A DNA stretch of 64,000 bases from Castor canadensis (GCF_047511655.1 NC_133390.1:119578083-119642082), one strand, 5' to 3'. Counted from the stretch's first letter, positions 46,089 to 58,469 are shown. The notes: generated by a model not told the origin, from the sequence alone. Numbers and translations: made by a program.

Positions 46089-47936
46089 TCTGGAATGATG
46101 TAGAGGTTGACAGCCCATGTCTCACACCTGTAAGCCTAGCTGCTCAGGAGGTAGAGAACAGGAGGATCATGATTCAAATCCGGCATGGACAAATACTTCT
46201 CAAGACCCTATTTTGAAAATTCTTAGCACAAAAAGGGCTGGCAGAGTGGCTCAATTGGTAAAGTGCCTTCATTGCAATTGTGAGGCCCTGAATTCCAACA
46301 ACAGTACCACCACCAGAAAAAGAATAACAAAGTGTAAACATACAAACATTTACTGAAATTCAGTTTTGATGTATTATTACATATCCTTCAAGGAAGGGAG
46401 ACTGAAAAGGCTTTATGTGGGGATTTTATTTCATGAAAATTCCTGACCAGTAAAATTTTCAAATTGTGGTCTTGGTCTCATTAGAGAACTGGGAAGTTAA
46501 CATAGTACAATATAAACAGCCAGATTTATGGTAAAAATGAAAGAGAAAATACTAAATACCATTATGTGTAATTGGAATAAGTATTTTTGTACACTGAATT
46601 TCATTGTAGCTACTATTTCTTATTTCATCTTGTTACAGTTTGTGCACATATGCTTCACATATGGAGGCTACAAGTTAAATTCATTCGTCACCATGTTTTT
46701 CTATGATATACAAAGAGTTTTGTTGAGAAGGAAATACAAATTCTGTCAATAGTTAATGGATGCTCAGCTTTTCCTATGGAGTAATTGTCCCACACATGAG
46801 GGACAATTCCATGTGGAAGACTAGAGATCATCATGAACCACTGCTCCTAACTTTATAAATAGGCCAGAATCACCTCAAATCTTCTTAAGACCCATGATGC
46901 CCATATTTCATCCCAGACTATTTACATGAGACTTTCATGTATGTGTGTTCAAGGTGTTCATTACCCCCAGGTGCTTGTATCAGGGCATCCTGATCTGTAG
47001 ATATTAAATCAACTACTGATCCTCTTACTTTCATTTCATCTCCCCATCTCTCTCATGATTGGCTTCTGAACTACTGGCACTATGGATTTTACTCTTCTTT
47101 CTGACAGTTGGAAGGAAATCACTCTCTTGCAATTGATATGGATTGGTGCAGAGCTTATCTTGTATTCTCAATTAATCATACAAAGTTGTCATGTACTTGG
47201 GGTTGGACTCCATTTTCCATTAAGTTAGTTAAAAAAAAGGCCTCATATTCTCAATATTCAGATTTATTGGCATGGTGAAGGACAGAACACAGATGCCCTA
47301 AGAATTTCACATTCTTTACAGTTGTGAAGTACTCCTACTGGCATCTCATTTTGGATGACTGTCCCTTCAAAGTGCTATTTAATATCCTCTAGAAAATGTA
47401 AGAGTCCATGGAATACAGACACTGTGTCCTAAAAAAACATGAACATGTGCACAGGACTGTACACATTGAGCTGAAGAAAAAATGATTCCAGGTCAGTATG
47501 CACTTCCCACCTAAATCCCAGTTTGCAAATCAGAGCACCTACTCATGTGCATATCCAATTTAAGAATTAGGGATTGAGGTGGTCTTGTTCCCTGAAACAG
47601 GCACAAGAAGAAAATTTGAACAAGTAATTTTTAAAAATTGTTTTATTATTCACATGTGCATAAAAGGCTTGGGTCATTTCTCCCCCCTGCCCCCACCTCC
47701 TCCCCTACCACCCACTCCACCCTCTCCCTCTACCCCCCATCTCCTCAATACCTGGCAGAAACTATTTTGCCCTTATCTCTAATTTTGTTGAAGACAGAGT
47801 ATAAGCAATAATAGGAAGGAACAAGTGTTTTTGCTGGTTGAGATAAGGATAGCTATACAGGGAGTTGACTCATTAATTTCCTGTGCATATGTGTTACCTT
47901 CTAGGTTAATTCTTTTTGATCTAACCTTTTCTGTAG
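45550..47936 (-). repeat. U4: inverted unit comprising the right arm and its continuation
   Basis: Read on the minus strand from 47936, the arm is followed, without a break at 46089, by blocks matching U1 and U2: 'actaaaaggaatc', 'gtaaaacacagtgcaatcc', 'ctgatccctgtctaaacaaa', and 'gtctgctccagggtttcaag' near 45,690. So here arm and continuation are in native order, whereas beside the left arm the continuation is missing. Confidence 0.75.
46089..47936 (-). repeat. Inverted repeat, right arm (1,848 bp)
   Basis: Reverse complement of 41004-42851. It includes the 3' portion of the L1 reversed (47632-47936) and its 3' target-site copy at 47617-47631. At 47936 it switches to direct repeat A with only 'ag' in common. 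Confidence 0.95.
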
Positions 47937-48662
47937 GTAGTCACACCTGTGGCTCTTGGATGCACTTACTCCTTATGATTCTCTATGTAGGCTTGACCTC
48001 CTATTGTGTTTTCTCTTTAAGGTATGTTCTGTCCCATAGCTGATGTAATCTAGATGTGTCCTATGAATTTCTATGAACTGCTACCCTGTCAGATCCTCCA
48101 TCTTCATCTCCTGTTTGTATTGTTAACTCTGCTTCTCCCCAGTGCTGCTGTCCTGATCCTTTAAGTGCCACAAGTAAGCCCAGCCAGTTGTTATCCTCAT
48201 TATAAGAAGAGCATTATTTAAGGCTCTTAGTGTATGCAGTTTCCCAGAACCCCACACCTTTTTTTTGCCTTTTTCTCCTTTCAAGTTTCCCAGGTCCACT
48301 GCTTCTTTCTTCTGAGTTCATACTCTTTAAAATTACTTGTTCAGAAATGTTATCATTCTCTGGTAAATGGATGGAATTGGAGAACATCATTCTGAGTGAG
48401 GTTAGCCTGTCCCAAAAGACCAAATATCGTATGTTCTCTCTCATATATGGACATTAATCAAGGGCAGACACAACAAGGTGATTGAACTTTGAGCACATGA
48501 TAAAAGCAAGAGCACACAAGGGAGGCGTGAGGATAGGTAAGACAACTAAAAAATTAGCTAGCATTTGTTGCCCTTAATGCAGAGAAACTAAAGGGTAACT
48601 AAAGCAGATACCTTAAAAGCAACTGAGGCCAATAGGAAAATGGGACCAGGAACTATAGAAAA
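47935..48662 (+). repeat. Direct repeat A, right copy (728 bp)
   Basis: Copy of 40297-41013, with the 5' half of the L1 (48344-48662) and the 5' target-site copy at 48329-48343. It ends inside the L1 3' UTR at 'gaaaa', where an unrelated old minus-strand L1 begins. Together with the right arm it represents the whole left segment 40297-42851, but with its two parts in opposite relative orientation. Confidence 0.9.
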
Positions 48663-49460
48663 CATGCAATATTTGTCTTTGTGAGACTGGCTTATGGTAC
48701 TTAACAAAATGATCACCAGTTCCACCCATTTTCCTGCAAAGGACATAAAATCCTTATTCATTATGGCCGAGTAAAACTCCATTGTATAAATATACTACAT
48801 TTTCTTTTTCTGGTGGTCCTGTCATTTTAATTGATGGCCTCATGTTTGCTAGGCAGGGACTCTACCACTTGAGACACAACTACACTTTTTGCTTCAGGCT
48901 ACTTCCAGATAGATTCTTAAAATTTTGCCCTTGCCAATCTTGGACCACTATCCTTCCATCTACCATCCCCAAAAGCAGGGAATACACTTAACTTGTTTTG
49001 TTGAGATGGACTCTCACTAACTTTTTACATGAGCTGGCCTCAAACTGGGATCCTATCTCTTCCTCCTGTGTTGCTGAGATTACAGGTGTGAGCCAAACTT
49101 ATTTTATCCATTCGTCTGTTGATGGGCACTTAGGCTGACTCCTTAACCTGGCTATTGTAAATGCTTCAGTGATAAACATGTGAATGCAGGTATTTCAATT
49201 GTAAGCTGACTTGGATCCTTTTGAGTATATACCCAGGATTGGTATAGCTGGATCATATGGAAGTCCTATTTTGATTTTTTTTTGGGGAAACTACAAAAAA
49301 CATTTTTTGAGGAAACTTATTTGCATAGGGACTAGACTAATTTGATTTCCACAAAGCTGTGTATAGGGTTCCTTTTTCCTCACTAATATTTGCTGTTTTT
49401 TGTTTCCTTAATGGCAGCCATTATGACTGAAGGGAAAATGAATGTAAATTTTTTTTTGTC
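48663..49460 (-). mobile_element. Old LINE-1 3' fragment, minus, with a reversed SINE inside
   Basis: Reversed ORF2 C-terminus (MEFYSAIMNKDFMSFAGKWV frame at 48663-48782) continues after a reversed composite SINE at 48803-49098 ('ttattttatccattcgtctg' on plus is the L1 again). It is heavily diverged from the young L1s. Confidence 0.75.
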
Positions 49461-50912
49461 ATTTAAAAAAATGTAATCTTTATTGCTTAGATGGTTTGAT
49501 ACATAGCAGCTTTCTTTCATTCTGAATTTGGAACTTCTATAAAACTGAGTACAATGAGGAACCTAAACTGTAATTTTCTGTTCATGTAGAATAGACCAGT
49601 TTTGTACATGACACGTAGCAGCAGTTTTTAAGTTCATATTTAGAAAAATATGACTTCTACACATTTATTATTTTTTTCTGATTAATGCGTTGGCTGAAAT
49701 CACTGGCACCAAGTTCTGTCATCAAAAAGAGGAGATGAAAGAGATAAAATGGGATGAATCTGTCTGAAACTGGCATCTGACTATCCGGAGCTTCATTGGA
49801 GCTGTTTGAAAAACAGCCCTTAAGTGGATTTTTATTTTGTTTTCACAGCCAGGCATTTTTCCAATCTAGTAGTGATTTAATCTCATATTTGTGTCCATTA
49901 ACAAAGAGAAAAAATTTGCACCTCAAAAAAGCTTTTCAGAAAATATATATGTATGTGTGTAAAAGCCATCAGAGAAGGATGAAGAGAATTAGACAAAATG
50001 TATAGAAACAAATTAGCTGGACATGCAAACTAGAGCTATCATTCATCCAGCATTTCAACAAATCACAAATTTCAAAGTTTAATATTGGGGAAGAAGGCAG
50101 AACAACAAAAGATACATTCATCAACCTCACTAATAAAGCGTGGCAAGATCTTACTGATTATGATGGTCCAGATCAAGGCCAAGTAAAGCTTTCATTCAAT
50201 AGTGATTATTGTGAGCTGTAGCCCTCGTTATGTACATTGCTGAGAGCTGATGCCTACTACATCTCATCACAGCAGAGAGTCTAATAATGGCTTCTCCCCC
50301 AATCTTGTGAGTTTAGTGTGGAGAGTTGCAAAGAGAAACAAAACACAAACCCCAAATAATAACAGGAGCAAAAATGACAGTAATAATTACCATAATAGAA
50401 AAAATCACAATGAAAGGATGCATGAACTGGTTTAACTCAGAAGAGAACGGGATCATTGATTCTGATTTGCATTCATCTCTACAGCAAATAAAACCACATT
50501 TCAAAACTGGATTATACATCCACAATGTTAGGAAAGGACTGGTAAAAAGGACAAAGAAGGGCAGAGACCTCAATGGAGTTGAATCATGCTTTATTAGTGA
50601 GACAGAAGGGTGTCTGTCAGTCTCCAGGGATGAGAGTGTGAGAGTGTGCTAAGTGGGGGTAGGTTGCATTTTTAAAACCACAACAGAGTCAGGAACAAAG
50701 ACAGGAAGATTGGGGAGTGACAAATGTTTAAAGGCTGTTTGTGCAGGCCTGTGGATTTGTTGGGTATCGGCCTGCAGGGGAACTGCAGTAGAAAGTCAGG
50801 AGATAGAGTTTCCTACACATAATACTGTTAAAAATCATATATACCTCAACATTTTCTCCTTTCACATGAAAAGGTATCACTTTTGATTCCCTCTAGCGTA
50901 TCTATCTTCCTT
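49461..50912. other. Unassigned; possible old retrocopy
   Basis: On the minus strand an AATAAA signal (plus 49479-49484) just before an A-rich end suggests a 3' UTR. On the plus strand about 50,110-50,220 a short frame (LTNKAWQDLTDYDGPDQGQ up to TAG) looks coding-like. I recognise neither, and they cannot both be the sense strand of one gene. 50,313-50,652 has overlapping frames of about 86-108 codons with no similarity I can name. Confidence 0.3.
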
Positions 50913-51660
50913 TGAAGACAGAGGGTTGAAGCCAAGATGTCCCAGCACTGACGAATGGATTAAGAAAATGTGGTATCTATACACAATGGAATTTTATGCA
51001 GCCATGAAGAAGAACGAAATGTTATCATTCGCTGGTAAATGGATGGAATTGGAGAACATCATTCTGAGTGAGGTTAGCCTGGCCCAAAAGACCAAAAATC
51101 GTATGTTCTCCCTCATATGTGGACATTAGATCAAGGGCAAACACAACAAGGGGATTGGACTATGAGCACATGATAAAAGCGAGAGCACACAAGGGAGGGG
51201 TGAGGATAGGTAAGACACCTAAAAAACTAGCTAGCATTTGTTGCCCTTAACGCAGAGAAACTAAAACAGATACCTTAAAAGCAACTGAGGCCAATAGGAA
51301 AAGGGGACCAGGAACTAGAGAAAAGGTTAGATCAAAAAGAATTAACCTAGAAGGTAACACCCACACACAGGAAATCAATGTGAGTCAATGCCCTGTATAG
51401 CTATCCTTATCTCAACCAGCAAAACCCCTTGTTCCTTCCTATTATTGCTTATACTCTCTCTACAACAAAATTAGAGATAAGGGCAAAATAGTTTCTGCTG
51501 GGTATTGAGGGGGGGAGCGGGAGGGGGTGGATTGGGTGGTAAGGGAGGGGGTGGGGGCAGGGGGGAGAAATGAACCAAGCCTTGTATGCACATATGAATA
51601 ATAAAAGAAAAATGAAAAAAAAAAAAAAAAAAAAAAAAGAAATGAAGACAGAGGGTTGAA
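50913..51660 (+). mobile_element. Very young LINE-1 insertion, 712 bp, with 18-bp target-site duplication
   Basis: The L1 (50931-51642) lies between two perfect copies of 'tgaagacagagggttgaa' (50913-50930 and 51643-51660). It starts 64 codons before the ORF2 stop ([20 protein letters not shown]). That peptide is the same as in the full-length ORF2 at 2682-6500. The 3' UTR is nearly the same too, and a run of about 22 uninterrupted A closes the element. Perfect duplications and a pure tail mark it as one of the most recent insertions here and from the same active subfamily. Confidence 0.95.
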
Positions 51661-52193
51661 TTTTTGCCACCAGAAATTGGTGAAGTAGAGAAAAGGCATA
51701 TATGTGTATCTCTAAAAGTAGAGGAGGAGCACCTGGAGTCGAACTGGGGAAGGGGACAGAAATTCGGCCAGAGGGACACCTCTCTTAGGAAAAACAAGAG
51801 ACTTCATAGAACTATAAGGAAACCAGAGTCCCATGGCAGTGTGGCTCAGGCATTTTCAGAGGTTCAGCTGAAGGACAAGGTGCTGAAGACAAGGACAACG
51901 TCTTTTCACTGCTGGCAGCTAGTGTGGAGGGATTATATTGCCTGCATAGGATGGATGCTGAGGACGCTAACAACTTCAGTCCATTTCTGCGGAGTGCAGA
52001 GGATGCTGCTCATGATGTGGTGGCCAGAGTTCCTGCAGAATGCCACTGGCCTAGAGATTTGCAGTAGGGCAAGTGCACAGAAGACAGCTTTCTGAGGTCA
52101 ATACAGAACTCCCATGCCAACTATCTACAGAACATCAATTGTCCCCACTGTTCCTGAGTCTTCTCTGGGCCAGCTCACTCCATAGGAACATGC

Positions 52194-52250
<57 letters not shown>

Positions 52251-52803
52251 TAGCCAGTTGGACTCAGAGACATTGGCTGTGGCAGGTGAAGTGCTGGATC
52301 TCACAGCACTGGATAAAAAACCACCTCCATCATAGGGATCCCTGCATTGCAGCCTAGCCTCAGTGGACTCTTCTGTATAGGTGACAAAAGTGCAGAACTG
52401 GTTCCCCCTACCCTGGATGTGGGAAAAAGACAAGGCCCAAGAACAACCCAGAGGTAGAGGAAGAGCACAGCCTGGAGGAGACCACCAGGGATGCAGATGA
52501 CCTGGAGGAAAACATAGCCAGCAATCAGAGCCTGGACCTTTACTTTGCCAGGAAGGTGATGGACTTCAAGCTGGCTGAAGTTGAAGCAGGTGCCATGAAC
52601 AGCCAGGTCCCAACCCTACAGTTCAGAATCGTGCCTAGAACAAATACAGGAATAGCTTCAATTTCCTTGACACTCAAACTTGATGCAGGAAGGCACATGG
52701 CCACCAGAAGCCCAAGGAGGAGAAGGAGGCACCACTGGAGGACAAGGGTACTGGCACAGCAGTGGAGGAGCTCCTCCATGTACCTGATACTGAGAAGTTT
52801 GCA
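51661..52803 (+). pseudogene. Coding-like decayed stretch (possible retrocopy), unrecognised
   Basis: Several long coding-like frames follow one another on plus without splice sites: DNVFSLLAASVEGLYCLHRM and DAEDANNFSPFLRSAEDAAH near 51,890-52,000, then [20 protein letters not shown] and [11 protein letters not shown] near 52,500-52,590. They are interrupted by stops and a (AC)n tract. Composition is GC-richer than the flanks. This looks like an old processed pseudogene; I cannot name the parent. It ends where an old L1 begins. Confidence 0.4.
52195..52249. repeat. (AC)n microsatellite
   Basis: About 27 uninterrupted AC units inside the coding-like stretch. Confidence 0.95.
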
Positions 52804-52805
52804 GT

Positions 52806-54800
52806 CAGTGTAGTTTTGGTTTGCATTTCCTAGATGACTAAAGATTTTAAACATGTTTTCACATGTTTCTTGACTATTTACATTACTTCATTTGAAAATT
52901 GTATGCTCAGTTCATTTACTCATCTAATTTACTGGATTAATATTTTGGTGTTTCATATTTGAGGTCTTTATATTTATCTATTCTGGGTATCAATTCCCTG
53001 GTGGATGAACAACTGGCAAAGATGTTCTCTATTCTGTACCTATCTCTTCACTCCAGTGATTGTTTCCTTTGCTGTGCAGAAGCCTTTGAATCTGATGCAA
53101 TCATATTTGTGAAACCTTGCTAACTTTGCTCTTCTTCTTCTTCTTCTTCTTCTTCTTCTTCTTCTTCTTCTTCTTCTTCTTCTTCTTCTTCTTCTTCAGT
53201 GCAGCACTGTGGCTTGAACTCAGGGCCTCACACTTTTTATGCTGGAACTGTAGCAATTGAGACATGCTGCTAACCAGTCAATCCTTAATATCATTTTCTA
53301 AGCTATTGGAGTGCTGTTCAGAAAGGCACTGTCTGTACCTAGAACCTGAAGTGTTTTCCATACATTTTCTTGTAGTAGTCTCAAAGATTCAGTTCTTGCA
53401 TTAAGGTCTTGGTCCATTTTGAGTGGATTTTTATACAGGTGAAGAAGATGTAGTTTCAGTCTTCAACATGTGGGTGTCCAGTTTTACCAGTACAACTCAT
53501 TAGAGAACCTTTTTTCCAGGGTATGTTTTTGGCACTTTTGTTGAGAATCAGTTCATTGTAGCTGTGTGAACTTATTCCTGGATATTCTATTCTATTTCAT
53601 TGATCTTCATGTCTGTTTTGTGCTAGTACTTTCTATTTTTGTAACTATTGCTTTGTCGTATATTTAATGTCAGATATTGTGATACTTCCAGAACTGGTCT
53701 TTTTCCTCTTGATTGCTCTTGCGACTCAGAATCATTTGTGTTTCCAAATACATTTTAGATTGTTTCTTCTAATTCTGTGAAGAATGTTACTAAAATTTTG
53801 GTGCAAGTTTCTTTAAATCTGTATGTCATTTTATATGAAAATAGTATAGCCATTTTCATAATATGAATTCTACTCATCCATGAACATGGGAGATCTTTCC
53901 ATCTTTCAGTGTATTCTTCAATCTCTCTTCAGTGTTGTCTTATTTTCATTGTAGAGGTCCTTAACATCTTTGGTAAGTTTGTGCCTATTTTTTGTGTTTG
54001 TTCTTTTGAGACCTTTGTGAATGGGATTGTGTTGCTCTTTTCTTTTTCTGTGAGATCATTTTTGGTGTATAGGCAAATCACTGAAGTTCATATATTCATT
54101 TTGTATTCTGCTACTTTGCTGAAAGCGTTTATGAGGTCTAAGTGTGTTCTGCTGGAGTATTTCAAGTCTTTTACATGAAAGATCATGTCATTTAGAAACA
54201 GGAAAAATTTGACTTCTCCCTTTCCTATTTGTATCACTTTCTCTAAATTTATTGCTCTGGATAAGATTTATTGAATAAGTGGGATAAGAATGAACATCCT
54301 GTCTGATTCTTAATTTTAGAGAAAACTCACCTTTCATCTTTTAGCCTAATGTTAACTACTGGTTTGTTGTATATAGCTTTTATTAAGTGAAAGTGTGATC
54401 CTCATGATTCTAATTGCTTCAGGATTTATCACGAAGAGATGTTGAATTTTGTCAAAGGTATTTTCTGCCTCTATTAAAAGATTGTGCTATTTTTGTCCTT
54501 TATTTTCTTTATGTGCTATATTATTTTTATTGATTTATTATTTTGAGCTTACATGTATTTGTAGTATGAAACCAAATTGATGATGGCATTCGATGTTTTT
54601 TACATCTTTTGAATTAAGTTTGCAAGGATATTTTAAGGATATTCTTATCTGTGTTCATCAATGAATTTGGTGTCTAATTTCCTTTTTTTATCCTGTCTGT
54701 GTCACTGTGTACAGAATAATAGTGACTTCATACAATATGTTTAAAACCATTTCTTCCAATTCTAGATATAATAGTTTGAGAAGCATTGTTGTTAGTACTT
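52806..54800 (-). mobile_element. Old LINE-1 ORF2 fragment, minus
   Basis: Plus strand reads as reversed ORF2 ('ttggtttgcatttcctagat', 'gtttcctttgctgtgcagaa', 'gagaacctttttt', 'ctgctactttgct'). It carries a (TTC)n tract at 53130-53197 and a short reversed SINE at about 53200-53278. It is much decayed, with no open frame. Confidence 0.75.
53130..53197. repeat. (CTT)n microsatellite
   Basis: About 22 uninterrupted CTT/TTC units, purine/pyrimidine asymmetric. Confidence 0.95.
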
Positions 54801-55500
54801 CCTCAGTAGTTTATGTTGGTACATAACAAAGAACACGTTAACTAAATTCAAGACATAAAATTTTTCTTCTTATGTTTTATGCTACTCATTTTTTTGGGAT
54901 TTAATTTTTTATTTAGTTCTACTGTGAGATAACTTTTGTTCAAGTATTGCTGTTTAAGTGGTTTGTTTTCCTGCTTATTGGTGTCTAGTTATTTCAACAG
55001 AATTAATTCACAAGATCATGCTTTCTTCACCAAATTTCTTCTGAATCTTTATCCTTCCATGGCTACATTGAAGTTATTGTGGGTGAAGAAATAGGTAGCA
55101 TAGGTCTCATCCGTATTTTGCATTCTGTGATCATATTTAGATGGTAGCAAATTCAAGACAATCCACACAGAGTTGGACTAATTTAGCCTGAATAATATGT
55201 GGTTGAGCAGTGAATCTCTAGTAAAGTTAAGATCTTGCTCAGAATGTGAAGAAAGAGAAATCACTGTATAAGGAGGTTAATTGTCACATATTGAGAAACA
55301 CTGTCACCACCTAATATCTTCTAGACAAAACACATTTCTCAGGTGGAGGCAAGTAAGTGTGTGGTTTTCTGAAGTGCATCTCACATGGGGGAAGTAGGAG
55401 CTATCTTGGGCCAGGATAAGGCAGAAATTCACATGGTAGGCACATAGCTCACAAAAATTTATCTGATAATTAGGGAACAAAAGTATGGGAGAGAAAGGAT
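54801..55500. other. No feature recognised
   Basis: Nothing recognised with confidence; the left part may be further decayed L1. Confidence 0.4.
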
Positions 55501-57250
55501 TAAGGGTATTTTCTTTCTTCTTTTCTAATTTTTACATTTACTTACATATGTATACATTATTTGTTCCACCTGCCCACTCTGCCCCCCCCTTACTGGTAGA
55601 ATCTGTTCCAGCCTATTCTCTGATTTTGTTGAAGAGAAAACATAGGAGACAATAAGAAAGACATAATGTTTTTCTAGTTTGAAATATAGGTAACTGTACA
55701 GAAATATTCCTAATGTTGCTTCCATGCACTTGTGTATTGAAATCTACATTGGTTCATCTCTGCCAGACCTCTGCACTACTTCCTGGTCCCCATCAAATAA
55801 ATGGCATCTGCCATTTTAATATTACTTTATTCACTCCTCTGCGGTGTGCACAACAACAACATTCAAGTTTTTGGTTTCCTTCCCTTTCCCTATTTCTCCC
55901 AGTAGTGTTCTCCCTTTAGTGCGTGGCCCATGTCCAATAATATTACCACAATTATTTTAAGTCTATAATCTGCATTTGAGGAAGAACATGCGATTTTGGG
56001 CCTTCTTAGACTGGCTAACTTCACTTAAAATGATGTTCTCCAGTTCCATCCATTTACTTGCAAATAACAAAATTTCATTCAACTTTGTGGTTGAATAAAA
56101 TTCAATTGTATAGAAGTATTACAGTTTCTTAATCCATTTATCAATAGTGGGGCATCTTGTCTGTTTCTATAAGTTGGCTATTTTGAATAGTGCTGCAAAA
56201 AGCAAGAGTGTGCAAGTGCCTTAGTCACTTAGGAGTGACTAAGGATACCATATCCTTAGGAGTGGTGTTTCTGGATCATATGGTAGATCTATGTTTAGTT
56301 TTATAAGAAGTCTCCATATTGTTTTCCAAAGTGCTTGGCGAAAGTTCCATGTTCTGCTGAGAAAAATGTATATTGTGGTATTTTTGGATGAAATGTTCTG
56401 TAGACATCAGTTAGGCCCATTTGGTTTATGGTGTCATTTACTTCTAGGATTTCTTTTATGATCTTTTTTTGGTTTGGATGATCTATCTGTTGGTGTTAGA
56501 GGGGTATTAAAGTCTTCAACTACCACTGTGTTGGGGTCTGTATGAGCTTTTAAATCCTTTAGTGTATGTTTGATGAAATTGGGTGCACTGACATTGGTAC
56601 ATATAGGTTGATAATTGTTATTTCCTTTTGATGTATTGCCTCTTTATTTAGTATGAAGAGCCCTTCTTTATTGTTTGATTAATGTAAGCTTGAAGTCTAC
56701 TTTGCTGATATAAGTATTTCTACTCCTGCTTGTTTTGGGGGACCATTAGCTTGATAAATCTTCATCCAGCCTTTCACCTTAAGCCAGTGTTTATTTCTGT
56801 CAATAAGATGAGACTTTTGTAAACAACAGATTGTTGGATCTTCCTTTTTAATCCAGTTTGCCAAATGGTGTCTTTTAATGTGGGATTTGAATCCACTGAC
56901 ATTCAGTGTTAATATTGTATGTATTTGGTGATTCCTTCCATTTAGTTGTTTTTGTTGTTTAAGGATTTGATTGTGTGCAGTCGAATCAATGCTACTGTCT
57001 GATTACTCGTTTTTTCGTCTCCTGGGTTTGATATTTCCTGTCCTTCCATGGTTTTGTTGGCTTTCATCTTCTGCATGCAGAATTCCTTGTAGACTCTTCT
57101 GTAGTGGTGGCTTGGTGGTCATGTATTGTTTTAATTTCTGTTTATCATGGAAGTTTTTTATTGCTCCATCTATTTTGAATGATAGTTTTGCTGGGTAGAG
57201 TATCTTAGGGCTGAAGATCCTTATAGAATCTTCTGTATTGGGTATATTTT
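55501..57250 (-). mobile_element. LINE-1 with a large internal ORF2 deletion, minus
   Basis: 3' UTR and ORF2 C-terminus occupy 55501-56335. At about 56,336 the sequence jumps to the endonuclease region (reverse of [15 protein letters not shown]2 codon ~203), continues through the ORF2 start, and ends in the ORF1 C-terminal domain (LYPAKLSFKIDG, about 57003-57250). About 950 ORF2 codons (roughly codon 205 to 1155) are missing. The ORF1 fragment resembles that of the young L1 but has changes and ends at 57,250. Confidence 0.85.
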
Positions 57251-57292
57251 CCACACATAGTAGACAATATTTAGTATAATTCTTTCTCCATG

Positions 57293-57308
57293 GTGTGTGT
57301 GTTTGTGT

Positions 57309-57353
<45 letters not shown>
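57293..57353. repeat. (TG)n microsatellite, imperfect
   Basis: TG-rich run with one TTTG and one TATG interruption near its start. Confidence 0.95.
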
Positions 57354-57354
<1 letters not shown>

Positions 57355-58464
57355 TGTCATTTAGGAAACATTATACATCTTGTGTTTAGCATTATCCTGA
57401 AAAATTTTTTGGCGTCTTTGGCATTCTCTATTCAACAAATGTCTAGTATTTGGCCTTTAAGTTCTACATGATGTCTTTCAACTTCTACTGGGGCAATCAA
57501 TCACATTATTTGCTTTCTTCTTCTCTACTCACTGTGCCTGCCATTTATAGTGTTATTTCAACCCAGACTATTTCTCCTGCCTTGTCACCATGGTAGCTGA
57601 AAACTTCCTTTCTACTGTGTTAATATACAAGTAGCTTAGAGGATAGAAAGTGCTTGAGTATTTACAATGTATTGTCATGCTTATTAAGATAAGCGTTTTA
57701 CATATTCAGACTCTGATTTTCAAGTTTGTTCTACTAGGACCTTAAATTTCTACCAGTTATTTCATTCCTCTTTTCACCATATGTCTCCAGCAATTGCTAC
57801 ATTGATTAGGGTCTTCCCCTCTGCACAGCAATTCTGACTTCCCAAGGTTGAGCCCTCTGTCCTGGAGATCTCCTTCCTTTCAATTTTCCACCAGCTGGTG
57901 TTCTAATCAAGCATGTTTGTGATGTGTTCTAAGCGTCCACACTCAGTCCCTGGGGATAAGTCTTTCTGGTATCGCCCATGGATAGACCTGTCCTCTGTGT
58001 AGTTGCATGGTCTGTGCTGCACATTTTCTGTTAGGTGGCCTTTAGACCCTGATTAAATCATTTGAGGTCCATGGTATTTTCTGGTCTCTGGTTGTTTGGG
58101 GACAGATTTGGAGTGGTATTTTTTAATGTGTACTAAATCTTATGAATTTGAATTACATGTTCTGAGAGTCACTTCCCATTTTCCTTGGGGGACCAGTACT
58201 TTCCCATCATGCATTTCTTCAAATGCAAAATTTCAATGGCACTCAAAAATACACAGAATCACATAACACAAACCCCTCTGTTCATTGGCCAGGTTTAATA
58301 TTTATCACCTTGTTTTGAAATCTTTTAATATAATGTCTACATAGTTTATTTTGTAAAAGTTATTTAAAGAAAACTCATGACATTATATTGGATTTTGAAA
58401 TTACATGAGTGTATTTCCCTAAATGATTATGTTATGGGAAGTATTATCATAATTGTCTTGAAGC
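57354..58464. other. No feature recognised
   Basis: No gene or repeat recognised over about 1.1 kb. Confidence 0.4.
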
Positions 58465-58469
58465 AATTC

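Noticed and set aside
40297..48662. Possibility that the duplicated arms carry a gene family
   Set aside because: The identical small frames in both arms fall in SINE, L1 3' UTR and intron sequence; identity reflects recent duplication, not coding constraint.
49461..50230. DnaJ-like similarity of the short LTNKAWQDLTDYDGPDQ frame
   Set aside because: The resemblance is a few residues only and lacks the HPD motif; not enough to name a family.
51449..51797. Minus-strand frames of 73-108 codons with proline- and phenylalanine-rich parts
   Set aside because: They are reverse reading of the L1 G-rich 3' UTR and poly(A); the same happens at 16073-16306 and 41158-41361.
52195..53197. CRISPR-like or other array from regularly repeated sequence
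   Set aside because: These are simple (AC)n and (CTT)n microsatellites in a mammalian genome, with no spacer structure.
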